DNA of 64,000 nucleotides from Muribaculaceae bacterium. Its GTDB lineage: Bacteria; Bacteroidota; Bacteroidia; Bacteroidales; Muribaculaceae. Positions 17,277 to 26,079 of this stretch are shown piece by piece (the first letter of the stretch is position 1; every line of letters begins with the position of its first letter). The stretch is taken from positions 62,001-126,000 of the forward strand of contig JAFZHD010000040.1 of NCBI GenBank assembly GCA_017555085.1, given 5' to 3'. Below the pieces are notes generated by a model, which was not told where the DNA came from, made no database searches, and saw only the letters and a list, made by a program, of their open reading frames with translations. Both the position numbers and the translations under genes were made by a program.

Positions 17277-17663
17277 TCAAGCCGATTTGATGATGAGGTT
17301 TGTAACCCAAATTCCGAGTGCAGTTGCGGCAAATCCGCCGATGTTGGTGGCGCTGATATAGGCAAGAGCCTTAATCCATTCGCCGCCGCGCATCATTGTT
17401 ACCGCATCGAGCGAGTAGGTCGAGAAGGTGGTGAATCCGCCCAACAAGCCGATGAAGATGAGCAGTCGCCATTGTTCGCCTATCTGCCACTTGGCAAATA
17501 TCGAATACATGACGCCAATAACAAAGCAGCCCAGCACATTAGCAATAAATGTGCCGAGCCCTTTTGTGGTTGAAAATGCCTCAATGAGTCCAATCCCGTA
17601 GCGCATGCAACTGCCTATTGCGCCGCCGAGGGCCACTATTGCCAGATTGGGAAATAGAGACAT
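17277..17663 (-). CDS. crcB: Fluoride ion channel CrcB/Fluc
   Basis: A 128-residue, four-helix protein with the Fluc hallmark GGFTTFSTYSLD in helix 3 and the conserved GGAIGSCMRYG near the N-terminus. It works as a dual-topology dimer exporting fluoride. It sits 22 bp after pheS and 2 bp before nth; the short upstream gap leaves no room for a fluoride riboswitch, so expression follows the pheS operon. Confidence 0.95.
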   Translation of the reverse strand: MSLFPNLAIVALGGAIGSCMRYGIGLIEAFSTTKGLGTFIANVLGCFVIGVMYSIFAKWQIGEQWRLLIFIGLLGGFTTFSTYSLDAVTMMRGGEWIKALAYISATNIGGFAATALGIWVTNLIIKSA

Positions 17664-17685
17664 CTTGTATCAAGTTGTGTGCATA

Positions 17686-18708
17686 TTATCGGGCACTTGT
17701 AAATTCGTCAAGGAATCGGGTGTCGTTTTCCGAGAACATGCGCAAGTCCTTAACCTGATATTTGAGGTTAGTGATGCGCTCAACGCCCATACCGAGAGCA
17801 TAGCCCGAGTATTCGTTGCTGTCGATGCCGCATGCTTCAAGAACATTGGGGTCAACCATACCGCAACCCAAGATTTCTACCCAGCCGGTGTGCTTACAGA
17901 ATGAGCAACCCTTGCCGCCGCAGAGGTTACAAGAGATATCCATTTCGGCAGAAGGTTCGGTGAAGGGGAAGTAACTGGGACGGAGACGGATTTGTGTCTC
18001 GGGACCAAACATTTCTTGTGCAAAGTAGAGAAGCACCTGACGCAAGTCGGCAAACGATACATTCTTGTCAATGTAAAGGCCTTCAACTTGGTGGAAGAAG
18101 CAGTGGGCGCGAGCTGAGATTGCTTCGTTGCGATAAACGCGTCCGGGGCAGATGATGCGAATCGGGGGTTGTGACTTTTCCATCACGCGGCTTTGTACCG
18201 AAGAAGTGTGTGTGCGGAGCAACACATCGGCGGGGTCGCGTTGAATGAAGAAAGTGTCTTGCATGTCGCGAGCAGGGTGGTCATCGGCAAAGTTCAATGA
18301 TGAGAACACATGCCAGTCGTCTTCGATTTCAGGACCTTCGGCAATTGAGAAACCCAATCGTGAGAAGATTGAAATAATCTCGTTGCGAACGAGCGAAAGT
18401 GGGTGGCGTGTGCCGAGTTTGATGGGAGAGGGAGTGCGAGTGAGGTCAATGCCGTCACAAGAAGTGTCGGCCGACTCCAATGCTTCGCGAAGAGCGTTGA
18501 TTTTGTCGGTAGCAAGATTTTTCAACTCGTTGAGCAACTGTCCCATTTCTTTCTTTTGTTCGGCTGGAACATTGCGGAAATCGTTGAAAAGGAGAGATAC
18601 CTCGCCTTTCTTGCTGAGATATTTGATGCGAAGTGCTTCCACTTCGGCTGCATTGCTTGCTGTGAGGCCTTCAATTTCGGCTTTGAGATTATTTATTTTG
18701 TTTATCAT
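17686..18708 (-). CDS. pheS: Phenylalanine--tRNA ligase alpha subunit
   Basis: A 340-residue class II synthetase subunit. N-terminal coiled coil (1-90) for tRNA binding, then the catalytic domain with HPLSLVRNEI, DTFFIQRDPADVLLRTHTSSVQ, motif 2 (GRVYRNEAISARAHCFFHQVEG) and motif 3 (GYALGMGVERITNLKY). Four cysteines in a CNLCGGKGCSFC cluster could bind zinc, as in several bacterial PheS proteins. First gene of a five-gene operon; no pheT is seen here, so the beta subunit is encoded elsewhere. Confidence 0.97.
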   Translation of the reverse strand: MINKINNLKAEIEGLTASNAAEVEALRIKYLSKKGEVSLLFNDFRNVPAEQKKEMGQLLNELKNLATDKINALREALESADTSCDGIDLTRTPSPIKLGTRHPLSLVRNEIISIFSRLGFSIAEGPEIEDDWHVFSSLNFADDHPARDMQDTFFIQRDPADVLLRTHTSSVQSRVMEKSQPPIRIICPGRVYRNEAISARAHCFFHQVEGLYIDKNVSFADLRQVLLYFAQEMFGPETQIRLRPSYFPFTEPSAEMDISCNLCGGKGCSFCKHTGWVEILGCGMVDPNVLEACGIDSNEYSGYALGMGVERITNLKYQVKDLRMFSENDTRFLDEFTSAR

Positions 18709-18730
18709 TGCAATAATTTGATTTATTCGG

Positions 18731-18738
18731 CAAATTTA
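18731..18738 (-). promoter_or_regulatory. -7 element (TAAATTTG) before pheS
   Basis: TAnnTTTG on the minus strand 22 bp before the pheS ATG. The -33 region (TGG near 18760) is a poor match. Confidence 0.45.
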
Positions 18739-18866
18739 CGAAATTTTCTTTGTCTATTGCCACTTTAACGCCATAAATTATAGTATTGAACAATAAAAGA
18801 GCGTTTTTGCTTAATTTTAACATTGTGATTTGCGCGCAAGAGAAACAAAACTTGTAATTTTATGTT

Positions 18867-21800
18867 TTGATTTATAAACTTGGAATAATTTGCCCCGATT
18901 TGAATAAGGCGTTAACTATATTGAAATGGACATTAGTGGCACTGTTGGCAACGGTGTTGCTTGCTCTCGTGTTGATATACACGCCGTTTGTTCAAGATTG
19001 GGCCAAAGATTTTGTCCTTGAAAAAGTTAATCAATCGACCGGAATGGCCATATCGGCCGGGAAGGTGCGCATCACATTTCCTGCCGATATTCAACTGCAA
19101 GATGCTGTGGTGGTCGATGCTGCCGGCGACACGATGGTGGTTGTTGGCCGTGCCGATGTGTCGGCGCGATTGTTGCCCTTGCTTGGCGGCAACATCAAGG
19201 TTGACGATGTGTGTGCCGAAGATGTGAAATACCGTTTGAATACGCCCGATTCGGCATTGTATCTGACAGCCCAAGTGGAGCAGGCGTGTGTTTCGCAGGC
19301 TACTCTCAATTTGGCATCGGCGCTGATTGATGTTGACAAGGTGTCGGTTGATGGCGGTCGTGTGCATCTCGCTCTTGGCGAGGACTCTGTCGCAACGCCC
19401 GATAGTGGCGAGGAGGCTGCCAAGTGGCTGATAAAAGTGGCCGAGGCCAATGTTGCCAATGTCGATTATAGCATGACTATGTTGCCCATTATAGAGTCGC
19501 TGCACGCTCATGTCGGTGATGCGACTGTGTGTGATGCGACTGTGGATATGACGCGCTCTTACATTGGGGTGGCATCGGTGGCGGTTGACAGTGTCAGTGC
19601 ACGCTATTTTACCCCTAGCGAGGTGGTGGCGCAAGAGGAGGCTGTGGCCGATGAGGCCGAATCGACTGGTTCTCAACTGTGGACCATTGAGGTGGCAAAA
19701 GTGCAGTTGAACAATAGCGATGCCGTGTATGCCATGGCTGGATATGAGCCGGGCGAAGGTCTTGATTTGGATTATCTTAAAGCGACAAATATATCAATTG
19801 CGGTCGATTCGTTTTTCAATCGCGGCTCTGAAATCAGAGTGCCGTTGCGACAACTTGCCGCAACCGAGCGTTGTGGTGTAGCCTTTGAGGCGCAAGGATT
19901 GTTTGCAATGGACAGCACCTTGATGCGTGCCGATGGTTTTGTGATAAATACGACTCACTCGGCACTCACGGTTGATGCCGCCATGGGGATGGGCGATTTG
20001 ACGGCCGATGAACATTTGCCGTTAAAATTGCTTGTTGACGGCAAGGTGGGTATTGCCGATGTGGCGCTTGCCTATCCGGTTATGAAACCTGCCATGCACC
20101 GAGTGAGAAAAGACGGCGGCATCAATGTTGATGTAGATGTTGTCGGAACAATGGCTAAACTCGATGTCAAGAAGTTGAGCATCGACATGGCGCGTCAGTT
20201 GTCGCTCGATGTGAACGGTAGCATTACCCATGTGATGAAGCCCGATAGCCGCAAAGGTCACATGGCCATGAGCGGTCAAATAGTAAATGCCGCAATGGTC
20301 GAGGCTGCCGTTTTGGATAGGGAAACACAGAAAATTATTGATATACCGCCCATGTCAATCGACGGCGAGGTGACTATGCTCGGGCAGAAGATTGACGGAA
20401 CATTGGCGGTGCTCACCGACAACGGCGAGGTGGCTCTTGATGCCTATTGGAACGGACGTGGCAGCAAATATGACATGAAACTGCGTGCCGACTCGTTCCC
20501 CGTTGATGCGTTTATGCCCGATTTGGAAGTGGGTATGTTGATAGCCTATGTCGCAATCAAGGGCGAGGGCTTTGATTATAACAAGCCCCAAACAAAGTTT
20601 GATGCCAATGTCAATTTACATCACTTTGAGTATAAAGGTCGCTCTTATAGCAATGCTCGGGCATGGGCTGCGCTCGACAGTTGTCATCTTGATGCTGGCA
20701 TTGAGTCGCTCAACCCCGATGTCGATTTTGATATAACAGCAACATCTGATATTCGCGACGATGCGTTTGATTGGGCCATATCGGGCAATGTGCGCAACGC
20801 CGATTTGCTTGCTGTCGGACTGTCGGAAAGTCACTCAAAGGGCGCGATGAAAATCAATGGCGAAGGCTGCATTGATATCAAGCACAATGACTATAAAGCC
20901 GATGTGACTGTCAACGGTTTGCAATGGTCGATGCCGGGAATGTCGGTGGCTACGCGCCAACTCTCGGCAATGCTCAATGCCAATGACTCACTGATGAAGG
21001 TGTCGGTGAAAAACGCCGGTCTTAATGCCGATTTCATCGCATTGTGTTCGGTCGATACATTTGTGTCGCGAGTGATGAAAACAGTTGAGGTGTTAGACTC
21101 GCAGATAGTTCGCCGTCAGATAGATGTGCTTGCGTTGCAAAGCCAAATGCCGCGCTTCTCGGCGCGAATGGAGGCGAGCGGCGACAATGTGTTGGCGAGT
21201 CTGTTGTCATCAAACGATATTACGGCAGGAGCGTTATCGCTGTCGGCCCACAACGATAGTCTGTTTAATATTCGCGGCGATGTGAGCCGCTTGGTTATTG
21301 GTGAAACTCGCCTCGACAGTGTGTCGTTCAGCGCATTGCAACACGACCGCTTTTTGGCCTATCAGGCAACTATTGGCAACCAGCCAGGCACGATGGACCA
21401 ATTTGCCCATGTTGACCTCAACGGCTATGTGGCCTATGACAAAATATCGGCATTTGTGAAGCAGCGCAACATCGAGCAGAAACAAGGTTTCAACTTGGGT
21501 GCGATAGCCTCGATAGGCGACTCGGTGGTGAATGTCAAACTTGTGCCCTTGGCGCCTGTAATAGGCTATAAGAAATGGACCATCAACCGCGATAACTTTA
21601 TCGACTATAATTTTTATACCCACCACCTTGACGGCAATGTTCAACTCATTGGCGAGGACAGCCACTTGAAATTGTTTACGGAGCATGTCAACGACGGCCA
21701 CAGCCATCAAGAAGATGTGGTGTTGAATGTTTATAACTTGCAACTTGACCAGTTGCTCAAAGTGTCGCCGTTTGCACCGCCTATCAAAGGCTCGGTGTCG

Positions 21801-23648
21801 GCCGATATGCGATTTGCGTGGGACGAGTCGTCAGTGGCGGGTCGCGGAACGGTGTCGCTCTGCGAAATGTATCTCGGTCGCGACAGAGTAGGCTCGTTTG
21901 ACCTCGGTGTGGACTTGGCAACAAGCAAGAGCGGCTTGGTAACTGCCGAGGCATCGCTGCTGGTTGACAATGTCAAGACAATCACTGTTGTAGGCTCGTT
22001 GAATGATACCACAAAGACAAGTCCCGTGTCTCTCGACTTCTCTATGATTCGTTTCCCGTTGCGTGTGGTTAATCCGTTCTTGCCGCGCAACACGGCGCGA
22101 TTGAGTGGTATGCTCAACGGTCAAATGGCTATTTCGGGCGATTTGGCTTCGCCTCGTTTTGACGGATATATAGCCTTTGACACAACGCAGATGATGTTAA
22201 ATATAATCGGCTCTACATTCTCGTTCTCAAACGAAAAAGTGCCGGTGGCAAACAATGTGGTAAAATTTGACCGTTACACTATTCATGGCGCGAATAAAAA
22301 CCCGCTTACCATTGATGGACAGGTTGATATGGGTGATTTCATCTCGCCCCAAATCGACCTCAGCTTCAAAGCACGCAACATGCAGTTTATGAACAGCACC
22401 AAGGGCAAGGGTACTGATATTTATGGCAAGGCGTTTATGGACCTTGATGCTACGGTCAAGGGCGATTTGTCGTTGTTGAATGTCAATGCGACGGTCGATT
22501 TGCTTGGCGGCTCAAACATAACCTACATAATGGCCGATGCGTCAACCTCGTTGGTGTCGCAAAGTTCGGGCGAAATGGTGCGATTTGTAGAGTTTGCCGA
22601 TACGGTCAAAGTCGAAACAGTTGATGAGGAAGAGCCCTCATCGATGGCCCTCAATCTTGATGCCAAAATCATTGTGTCGGGTGGCACGACAGTGAATGTC
22701 GATTTGTCGGCCGACGGCAAAAACCGTGTGCAGTTGCAGGGTAGCGGTACGCTCAACTACACCATGAACAATATGGACGACAGCCGATTTACAGGTCGCT
22801 ATACCATCAATAAAGGCTTTATGCGATATACGCCGCCGTTGATGTCAGAGAAATTGTTTAATTTCCGTGAGGGCAGTTATGTGGCGTTTAACGGAGATAT
22901 GCTCAACCCCATTCTCAACATTTATGCCGATGACATAATCAAGGCAAATGTGACTCGCGAAGGGCAAGACTCGCGATTGGTCAACTTTGATGTATCGTTG
23001 GCGGTGACCAACACCCTAAGCAACATGGATGTGGCATTTGACTTGTCAACCAACGAGGATATAACCATTCAGAACGAGTTGCAGTCAATGAGTGCCGAGC
23101 AACGCGCCAATCAGGCCATGAACATGCTCTTGTATAATGTCTATACTGGCCCTGGCACAAAAACCGACATTAGCGCCAATCCGTTATACTCGTTCCTTGA
23201 ATCACAGATAAACACTTGGGCGGCCAATAACATCAAGTTTGTTGATGTGTCGTTTGGTATCGACCAATATGACAAGACAGCCGGCGGCGACAAATCGACT
23301 GCCACTAGTTACAGTTACAAGGTGTCAAAGACGTTGTTTGACGACCGTTTCAAAATCGTTATCGGCGGTAACTATTCGACCGATGCCGATGCCGACGAAG
23401 ATGTGACACAAAACCTTGTCAACGACATTTCGTTTGAATATATGCTCAACCGCAGCGGCTCAATGTATGTCAAAGTGTTCCGCCATGTGGGATATGAAAG
23501 TGTGCTTGAAGGCGAGGTTACACAGACTGGTGTGGGCTTTGTGTATAAGCGCAAAATGCATTCGCTCAAAGATTTGTTTCGTTGGGGCGGCTCATCGACA
23601 CAAAAACAGCAAGTAGCAACTAAACCCGAAGATGATGCAAAGAAATAG
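18867..23648 (+). CDS. tamB: Translocation and assembly module protein TamB (DUF490)
   Basis: A 1593-residue AsmA-like envelope-spanning protein. One N-terminal membrane anchor (about residues 17-40) is followed by a very long run of beta-strand repeats forming the lipid-conducting groove, and a C-terminal TamB/DUF490 domain (about 1250-1560) with FLESQINTWAANN and a barrel-contact end. TamB is implicated in phospholipid transport to, and protein assembly in, the outer membrane. The frame opens with TTG at 18867; the next in-frame TTG at 18900 is also possible, so the start is uncertain. It overlaps the next gene, a TamA-like partner, by 17 bp. Confidence 0.92.
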   Translation: MIYKLGIICPDLNKALTILKWTLVALLATVLLALVLIYTPFVQDWAKDFVLEKVNQSTGMAISAGKVRITFPADIQLQDAVVVDAAGDTMVVVGRADVSARLLPLLGGNIKVDDVCAEDVKYRLNTPDSALYLTAQVEQACVSQATLNLASALIDVDKVSVDGGRVHLALGEDSVATPDSGEEAAKWLIKVAEANVANVDYSMTMLPIIESLHAHVGDATVCDATVDMTRSYIGVASVAVDSVSARYFTPSEVVAQEEAVADEAESTGSQLWTIEVAKVQLNNSDAVYAMAGYEPGEGLDLDYLKATNISIAVDSFFNRGSEIRVPLRQLAATERCGVAFEAQGLFAMDSTLMRADGFVINTTHSALTVDAAMGMGDLTADEHLPLKLLVDGKVGIADVALAYPVMKPAMHRVRKDGGINVDVDVVGTMAKLDVKKLSIDMARQLSLDVNGSITHVMKPDSRKGHMAMSGQIVNAAMVEAAVLDRETQKIIDIPPMSIDGEVTMLGQKIDGTLAVLTDNGEVALDAYWNGRGSKYDMKLRADSFPVDAFMPDLEVGMLIAYVAIKGEGFDYNKPQTKFDANVNLHHFEYKGRSYSNARAWAALDSCHLDAGIESLNPDVDFDITATSDIRDDAFDWAISGNVRNADLLAVGLSESHSKGAMKINGEGCIDIKHNDYKADVTVNGLQWSMPGMSVATRQLSAMLNANDSLMKVSVKNAGLNADFIALCSVDTFVSRVMKTVEVLDSQIVRRQIDVLALQSQMPRFSARMEASGDNVLASLLSSNDITAGALSLSAHNDSLFNIRGDVSRLVIGETRLDSVSFSALQHDRFLAYQATIGNQPGTMDQFAHVDLNGYVAYDKISAFVKQRNIEQKQGFNLGAIASIGDSVVNVKLVPLAPVIGYKKWTINRDNFIDYNFYTHHLDGNVQLIGEDSHLKLFTEHVNDGHSHQEDVVLNVYNLQLDQLLKVSPFAPPIKGSVSADMRFAWDESSVAGRGTVSLCEMYLGRDRVGSFDLGVDLATSKSGLVTAEASLLVDNVKTITVVGSLNDTTKTSPVSLDFSMIRFPLRVVNPFLPRNTARLSGMLNGQMAISGDLASPRFDGYIAFDTTQMMLNIIGSTFSFSNEKVPVANNVVKFDRYTIHGANKNPLTIDGQVDMGDFISPQIDLSFKARNMQFMNSTKGKGTDIYGKAFMDLDATVKGDLSLLNVNATVDLLGGSNITYIMADASTSLVSQSSGEMVRFVEFADTVKVETVDEEEPSSMALNLDAKIIVSGGTTVNVDLSADGKNRVQLQGSGTLNYTMNNMDDSRFTGRYTINKGFMRYTPPLMSEKLFNFREGSYVAFNGDMLNPILNIYADDIIKANVTREGQDSRLVNFDVSLAVTNTLSNMDVAFDLSTNEDITIQNELQSMSAEQRANQAMNMLLYNVYTGPGTKTDISANPLYSFLESQINTWAANNIKFVDVSFGIDQYDKTAGGDKSTATSYSYKVSKTLFDDRFKIVIGGNYSTDADADEDVTQNLVNDISFEYMLNRSGSMYVKVFRHVGYESVLEGEVTQTGVGFVYKRKMHSLKDLFRWGGSSTQKQQVATKPEDDAKK

Positions 23649-25932
23649 ACCGATATATCAACTGTTGCTGATGTTGGCGGTGGCGCTTGTGGTGGCATCG
23701 TGCTCGACCACGCGTCGCATTGCCGATGACGAACTGCTTTACACGGGTGTAAAACGGTTTGAGGTAACGCCTGTGCCGGGACAAAAAGTGCCCGCAGAAG
23801 TTGATGAGCAAGTCAAGCAAGCGATAGATGTCGCGCCCAACAACTCTCTCATTTCGCCCTATCTGCGCTATCCGTTCCCCGTGGGATTGTGGGTGTATAA
23901 TAATTGGGACAGCGAGTCAAAAGGGTGGAAACATTGGCTGTATGAAAAATTGGTTGAAGAGCCTGTGCTCGTTTCTGATGTGCGCCCAGAGGTGCGTATC
24001 AAGATGATTGACCAGATTTTGGATAACAACGGCTATTTCAGTTCGTCGGTGTCTTATGAATTGCTGCAAGGCCGCAATAAGAAAAAAGCAAAGATAAAAT
24101 ACATTGTCAATGCCGGACCCGAATATAAGCTTGGCAATATCGAACTTTTGCCCGACACTTGCCACCTTTATCACATGATTGATTCAATAGCCCGAAGCGG
24201 CACATATTTGGTTGAGGGTAACCGATATTGCACCGATTCGCTCAGCGCCGAGCGAACACGCATTGCCAATGCCGTGCGCAATCGCGGATACTATTATTTC
24301 CGCCCCGACTATATTGAATATCTTGCCGACAGCACCCTCTCTCGCAATAGCATTGCGTTGAAAATGGTGATGGCCAAAAACATTGCGGTGGCCAATCTCA
24401 AACGCTATCGCACAGGCTATGTGACAGTGAGAATTAATCGCAATCAAGGCGACGGAACTCCCGACACGATTGAAACTCGCCGTGCACGACTCATATTGAT
24501 GCAACCGTCAAAACTCCGCACCGAGATTATTCCCGAATGTGTCACTTTCCGTGCCGACAAGGTGTTCTCGGTCAGAGATATGAACCGCACGCAGACCTAT
24601 TTGTCGCGATTAGGTATTTTTAATGCGATAAACATTGATGTTCAGCGCGATACGGTGTCGGCTGCCGATTTGCTCAATGTTGATATAACCTGCACATTTG
24701 ACACTCCGCTTGAAGCGTCGATTGAGGTTAATGCATCATCAAAGTCAAACAGTTATCTCGGCCCGGGAATGACCGTAGGTGTGACAAATCGCAACCTTTT
24801 TGGCGGTGGCGAGCAACTCAATGTCAATCTCACTGGCGCTTATGAGTGGCAGACGGGCCGCAATAAGGGCAATTCGTCGTTGTTTAACTCCTATGAGGTG
24901 AGTTTGGCAAGTTCGCTGTCGTTTCCGCGACTCGTTGCTCCGCGATTTATACCTCGCAGTCGTTACGCCTTGAATTGGACACGTATTTCGTTGAGCGGTA
25001 GTTTGTTAAACCGTCCGCATTATTTCCGCATGGCGCAAGCCGATGTTGCGTTTTCTTATGATTGGAAGGCTACTCGCTATGTGTCAAATACTTTGACTCC
25101 CATCAAACTCACTTATACCAAATTGCTCAACACGACGGCCGAATTTGACTCAATTATGCTCGATAATCAAGCCGTGGCTCAAAGTTTCCGCGACCAATTT
25201 GTGCCGCAGGTGCAGTATAGCCTCATGTATGACCGCTCATTTGACCGCAACAACAAGGTTAACTGTCAGTTTACCGTTCAAGAGGCGGGCAATGTGTGTT
25301 GGGCGTTGTGGCAACTTGCCGGAGTTGATGAAAACAAAGGTCTTTTCGGAACACCGTTCTCGCAATTTGTCAAAGGCTCGGCACAAGTGGTGTATAGTCA
25401 CCGCTTTGTCGGAAACCATTGGCTCGTGTCGCGTGCTGCGGTGGGTGCGGCCCATGCTTATGGTAACTCTTCGCAAGTGCCTTATAGCGAGCAGTTTTAT
25501 GTAGGTGGCGCTAACTCTATCCGTGCATTTACCGTTCGCAGCATAGGTCCGGGTAGTTATCGGGTCCCCGAAGCCGATGTCAACGGATATTTCGACCAAA
25601 CAGGTACATTCAAGTTTGAGGCAAATGTCGAGTATCGTTTTCCGTTGTATGGCCCGTTGCGAGGAGCATTGTTCTTGGACGCGGGTAATGTGTGGTTGCT
25701 CAAAGATGACCCCATGCGCCCCGGCGGCACATTGCGAGGCGCTACATTCTTACGCGACTTGGCTCTCGGAACGGGTGCAGGCTTGCGTTTTGACATAGAG
25801 ATGCTTGTAATTCGCGCCGACCTCGGTGTGGCATTGCACGCACCCTACGACACCGGCCGCGACCGCTATTTCAACATGGGTGCGTTTAGTCGCTCGCTAG
25901 CCTTCCACCTCGCCATCGGATATCCGTTCTGA
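23632..25932 (+). CDS. TamA-like outer-membrane lipoprotein (TamL), partner of TamB
   Basis: A 766-residue Omp85 protein. Signal peptide with a clean lipobox VASC gives lipidated Cys24, unlike enterobacterial TamA. POTRA repeats span about residues 30-360 and a BamA/TamA barrel about 380-766, with the lid motif FYVGGANSIRAFTVRSIGPG and the terminal AIGYPF. Overlap with tamB by 17 bp shows that the two are made together. Family knowledge: TamL-TamB pairs are the Bacteroidetes form of the TAM. Its paralogue at 4608-6941 shares layout and ending. Confidence 0.93.
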   Translation: MMQRNRPIYQLLLMLAVALVVASCSTTRRIADDELLYTGVKRFEVTPVPGQKVPAEVDEQVKQAIDVAPNNSLISPYLRYPFPVGLWVYNNWDSESKGWKHWLYEKLVEEPVLVSDVRPEVRIKMIDQILDNNGYFSSSVSYELLQGRNKKKAKIKYIVNAGPEYKLGNIELLPDTCHLYHMIDSIARSGTYLVEGNRYCTDSLSAERTRIANAVRNRGYYYFRPDYIEYLADSTLSRNSIALKMVMAKNIAVANLKRYRTGYVTVRINRNQGDGTPDTIETRRARLILMQPSKLRTEIIPECVTFRADKVFSVRDMNRTQTYLSRLGIFNAINIDVQRDTVSAADLLNVDITCTFDTPLEASIEVNASSKSNSYLGPGMTVGVTNRNLFGGGEQLNVNLTGAYEWQTGRNKGNSSLFNSYEVSLASSLSFPRLVAPRFIPRSRYALNWTRISLSGSLLNRPHYFRMAQADVAFSYDWKATRYVSNTLTPIKLTYTKLLNTTAEFDSIMLDNQAVAQSFRDQFVPQVQYSLMYDRSFDRNNKVNCQFTVQEAGNVCWALWQLAGVDENKGLFGTPFSQFVKGSAQVVYSHRFVGNHWLVSRAAVGAAHAYGNSSQVPYSEQFYVGGANSIRAFTVRSIGPGSYRVPEADVNGYFDQTGTFKFEANVEYRFPLYGPLRGALFLDAGNVWLLKDDPMRPGGTLRGATFLRDLALGTGAGLRFDIEMLVIRADLGVALHAPYDTGRDRYFNMGAFSRSLAFHLAIGYPF

Positions 25933-26041
25933 TGCTGTTTTTGACGGTGTTTGGCCATCGGAGTCGCTATATAATGTGTCGGCGAGTTCTTTAATCAAGT
26001 TAAAAAGGGGCGAATGTGTCGATTAATCGCTCGCGATTTCG

Positions 26042-26049
26042 TATCTTTG
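26042..26049 (+). promoter_or_regulatory. -7 element (TATCTTTG) before the LptD-like gene
   Basis: Perfect TAnnTTTG, 30 bp before the TTG start at 26080. Only a weak TGTG lies at the -33 position. Confidence 0.5.
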
Positions 26050-26079
26050 CACTGAATTTTACCATTTTGACAATAGCAG

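Noticed and set aside
17664..17685. Fluoride riboswitch before crcB
   Set aside because: Only 22 bp separate pheS and crcB, far too short for the aptamer.
18933..19676. 247-residue minus-strand frame inside tamB
   Set aside because: Shadow of tamB: rich in His and Arg as expected for antisense codons, with no domain.
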